From: an uncultured Verrucomicrobiota bacterium
Lineage (GTDB): Bacteria; Verrucomicrobiota; Kiritimatiellia; CAIVKH01
Length of the DNA: 64,000 bases
Reading direction: 5' to 3'
Assembly: GCA_937872895.1 (NCBI GenBank)
Contig: CALMUP010000019.1
Location: 186,001-250,000 of the forward strand
Part shown: piece by piece, positions 61,759 to 64,000 of the stretch
Numbering within the stretch: the first letter of the stretch is position 1
How the letters are laid out: each line of letters begins with the position of its first letter
The notes under the pieces: generated by a model
What the model was told of the DNA's origin: nothing
What the model saw: the letters and a program-made list of their open reading frames with translations, nothing else
The model's database searches: none
Translations under genes and position numbers: made by a program

Positions 61759-63378
61759 ATGCGACAAGGAGTGATTCCGTCGAGGGAATGCCGTGTGATC
61801 CAAACACCACGACCAATCCGTTTCGGCAACCGCAGTCCGGGTTTATTCCGGGCCGCACTTTTCTTGTCCCTTCTGCTCGTCGCACCCGCAGATGCCGCCG
61901 ACTGGCCGCAACTTCAATGCGATGCCGCCAAATCCGGATTTCAACCCGGCGAGCGCATCACCACCCTGAACCGCCACCGCACCACCACCCCGACTGGCGA
62001 GTTCGGCGCCGAATTGTGGGGATTCACCAACCGCTGGCTGGCTGGACAACCCGTGGTCGGCCACGGCCTCGTCGTGATCGGCTCGATGACCGGGCGGGTC
62101 TTCGCCCTTGCGGAAACAACCGGGGCACCCGTGTGGAGCACCGACACCGGTGGTGCCATCCTGAACGCCGCCGCGATCCACGCCGGACGCGTCATCATCG
62201 CCACCCAGTCCGGCTTGCTGCACGGACTCGACCCCTCCACCGGCACGATCCTCTGGACCTATACCGGAGCACGCAAAGGGTATGCCGCCGCCCCTACCGC
62301 CGCCGATGGAGTCGTGTATATCGGGTCGAAGGATGGACGTTTCCATGCGGTGGATGCCGCCACCGGAGCGACCCAATGGATCTTCGAGGTGGGCGGCCAC
62401 GCCGATACCGGCGTCGTCCGCGCCGCCATCCTCTGCTCGGCCGCCGTGCTCAACGACCGCGTGTTCTTCGGCGCGGAAAACATGCAGGCCTATGCCCTTG
62501 ACCGTACCACCGGCGCGCGGCTTTGGCGCCGCGCCATCACTGGACAGTCGTTTGTGTTCGGTGCCGAAGTCGGCTCCAACGACGAACGCGCCGGCGTGTC
62601 CGTATCCGCCGGATGGGCCGTCGCATCGCACCAGAATGGCGGCGTCGTAATCTTCCGCACGCAACCGGTCTACAACTTCCATGCCATTCTCGACCGCGGC
62701 GAAACCATCCTCGAACAAGCGACCGGTACCAACTGGCTCGGCAATCCGCTCGGTGACCCCGCCGCATGGCGCATCGAGCAACGAGGCATCAGCCAGGCCC
62801 TCGCCAGCAATACCTTCGAACAGACCTTCTGGGCCCTCGATCCCGCAACCGGCACCGACAAGTACCCGCAACCGATGCCGATCCTCTACACCAGCGGTTC
62901 CGGCAACACCCCCGCACCACCCGTGGTGGATGACACCAGCAACCGCGCCTGGTCCGTCACCCGCTCCGTGTATGCCCGATTCGACAGCGGCAGCATCGTG
63001 CGACCCTACGGCGAACTGTCGAACCTGCACCTGCATTTCGATCCCGCGATCTACACGAACCCTGCACAAGGCCACCTCGCCATCACCCACGTCGCCTGCC
63101 CCGGGTGGCCCGAATGCCAGGAGACCTATGGCGACCTGCACAAGGTGTCCGATGAAGGGGAACTGCTGACCGGTTGCCAGAACGCCATCCTCTCCAGCAC
63201 CTGGGTGAGCGATGGTGGATGGGACACCGAACGCGAACGAAGCTTCAACGTCCGCTACTACAGCCCCGCCGACCTCGGCGAAGCCCCGCTCTATGGCGCC
63301 GCCGCCGGAGCCGTCATTGCCAACGGGCGCATCATCCTGCGCGACACGGAAGGAGTGAAGGCGTATGCGGCGCAGTGA
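61759..63378 (+). CDS. Exported PQQ-type beta-propeller protein
   Basis: Starting at MRQGVIPSREC gives 539 residues with a late hydrophobic leader (FRAALFLSLLLVAPADAADW). Propeller blades are seen as GSMTGRVFALAETTGAPVWS, GLLHGLDPSTGTILWTY, SKDGRFHAVDAATGATQWIF and MQAYALDRTTGARLW, with the Trp-docking pattern of PQQ/BamB-like repeats. The latter half has a less regular insert with CPGWPECQETYGDL. No PQQ ligands or haem site were seen, so a binding or scaffold role is as likely as catalysis. Confidence 0.75.
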   Translation: MRQGVIPSRECRVIQTPRPIRFGNRSPGLFRAALFLSLLLVAPADAADWPQLQCDAAKSGFQPGERITTLNRHRTTTPTGEFGAELWGFTNRWLAGQPVVGHGLVVIGSMTGRVFALAETTGAPVWSTDTGGAILNAAAIHAGRVIIATQSGLLHGLDPSTGTILWTYTGARKGYAAAPTAADGVVYIGSKDGRFHAVDAATGATQWIFEVGGHADTGVVRAAILCSAAVLNDRVFFGAENMQAYALDRTTGARLWRRAITGQSFVFGAEVGSNDERAGVSVSAGWAVASHQNGGVVIFRTQPVYNFHAILDRGETILEQATGTNWLGNPLGDPAAWRIEQRGISQALASNTFEQTFWALDPATGTDKYPQPMPILYTSGSGNTPAPPVVDDTSNRAWSVTRSVYARFDSGSIVRPYGELSNLHLHFDPAIYTNPAQGHLAITHVACPGWPECQETYGDLHKVSDEGELLTGCQNAILSSTWVSDGGWDTERERSFNVRYYSPADLGEAPLYGAAAGAVIANGRIILRDTEGVKAYAAQ

Positions 63379-64000
63379 GTCCACCATCCTCGCCTTGCCC
63401 CTGCTCGCCCTCGCAGGCCTGCTCGCCGCCGCACCGGCAGCCGCGTTTACAACCAACGACACGGCCCGATTCGTGCGCGAGAAAATGTGGCCGCTGCATC
63501 CACTCCATCCCGACACCGCCGACCTCCGCGAGGAGCTCGAGCACGAAATCACCCGGCTGCTCGACCGCTACGACGCCGGTGGCCACCTTGAACCCGCCTA
63601 CTTCACCATCGGCATCACCGGGAGCTGGATCCTGTATGGTTACCCGGGCGAACAGGCGTATATCCTATCCGACGCCCTGCCCTATCTCTCCACCGGCCTC
63701 CAGGCGCGGGTGAAGCACTACCTCGCCGCCGAAATTCGCGCCTACGACCCCACGAGCATCGCCTTCGAACACTGCGACTGGGGATGGGGCTCGTGCGAAC
63801 TCGCCGGCAACCGCCGCGAACTGTTCACGATTCCCACCTCCCCCAATCCACAACCTGTCACTCCGAACCTGTGGCCACCTCCCACCATCCCGCCGGAAGG
63901 CCTGTACATGATCTGGCGGTACTGCGACCGCACCGGCGACTGGCCGTTCATCAGCGCCACCTCCCCCGCCTCCGGCGAGCGCTGGAACCGCATGCTATCC
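63365..64000 (+). CDS. Exported protein, unknown, truncated by window end
   Basis: The ATG at 63365, inside the end of the propeller gene (14-base overlap), opens a frame that continues to the last base (212 residues so far). A signal peptide (MRRSESTILALPLLALAGLL, then AAAPAAAF) is followed by NDTARFVREKMWPLHPLHP and FEHCDWGWGSCELAGNR. No family was recognised from this part. Coupling to the propeller protein suggests that both act together outside the cytoplasm. Confidence 0.65.
   Translation, partial: MRRSESTILALPLLALAGLLAAAPAAAFTTNDTARFVREKMWPLHPLHPDTADLREELEHEITRLLDRYDAGGHLEPAYFTIGITGSWILYGYPGEQAYILSDALPYLSTGLQARVKHYLAAEIRAYDPTSIAFEHCDWGWGSCELAGNRRELFTIPTSPNPQPVTPNLWPPPTIPPEGLYMIWRYCDRTGDWPFISATSPASGERWNRMLS

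Overview
The window is GC-rich, densely coded DNA with many ATGA/GTGA overlaps. Very large secreted parallel-beta-helix proteins with 'choice-of-anchor Q' repeats, a coiled-coil OprP/O-like porin, TatT-type TRAP genes and abundant intergenic REP-like hairpins suggest a Gram-negative member of the PVC superphylum (Verrucomicrobiota/Kiritimatiellota-like). That placement is inference; no rRNA or other marker gene lies in the window.

Layout. 0-10 kb: a methionine/glutamine transaminase plus omega-amidase pair, a rhodanese, a REP-associated (RAYT) transposase gene inside 30-bp inverted repeats, a heterodimeric ABC exporter, and a VapBC45-like toxin-antitoxin pair coupled to a catalytically dead S41-protease-like lipoprotein. 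10.4-19.4 kb: an eight-gene minus-strand operon, mostly joined by 4-nt overlaps. It encodes a YceI protein, an unknown secreted protein, a prenyl synthase, a CcoN-like haem protein lacking canonical Cu-site residues, a small membrane protein, an MFS-CcoO-cytochrome c fusion, a membrane metallo-beta-lactamase-fold hydrolase and an RND/MMPL exporter. This is the best candidate for an undescribed system. 19.5-29.8 kb: a dihaem peroxidase, an 1867-residue beta-helix protein and a propeller/SGNH-hydrolase protein.

29.8-50.4 kb: ferrochelatase, SppA and a MoeB-rhodanese protein, then an assimilatory sulfate region. It holds a Cys-bearing Rrf2 regulator, YezD, a porin, the sulfate ABC transporter (sbp-cysT-cysW-cysA), cysK, a second Rrf2 regulator, APS reductase (cysH) and ATP sulfurylase (cysD, cysN). 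It ends with a sirohaem/tetrapyrrole operon: a CysG N-terminal-like protein, a short HemA, and a HemC-SUMT-HemD triple fusion lacking the HemC cofactor domain. Together these import sulfate, reduce it to sulfite through APS, supply sirohaem for a sulfite reductase (not seen in the window) and fix sulfide into cysteine.

50.4-64 kb: a phosphatase-like protein, a TatT-DctP-DctQM TRAP transporter, a VapBC pair, a fasciclin protein, a glycosyltransferase/FAD-oxidoreductase pair, an MFS carrier and a PQQ-propeller protein. The spacers here are filled with copies of a mosaic intergenic repeat family. No tRNA, rRNA or CRISPR array was recognised.
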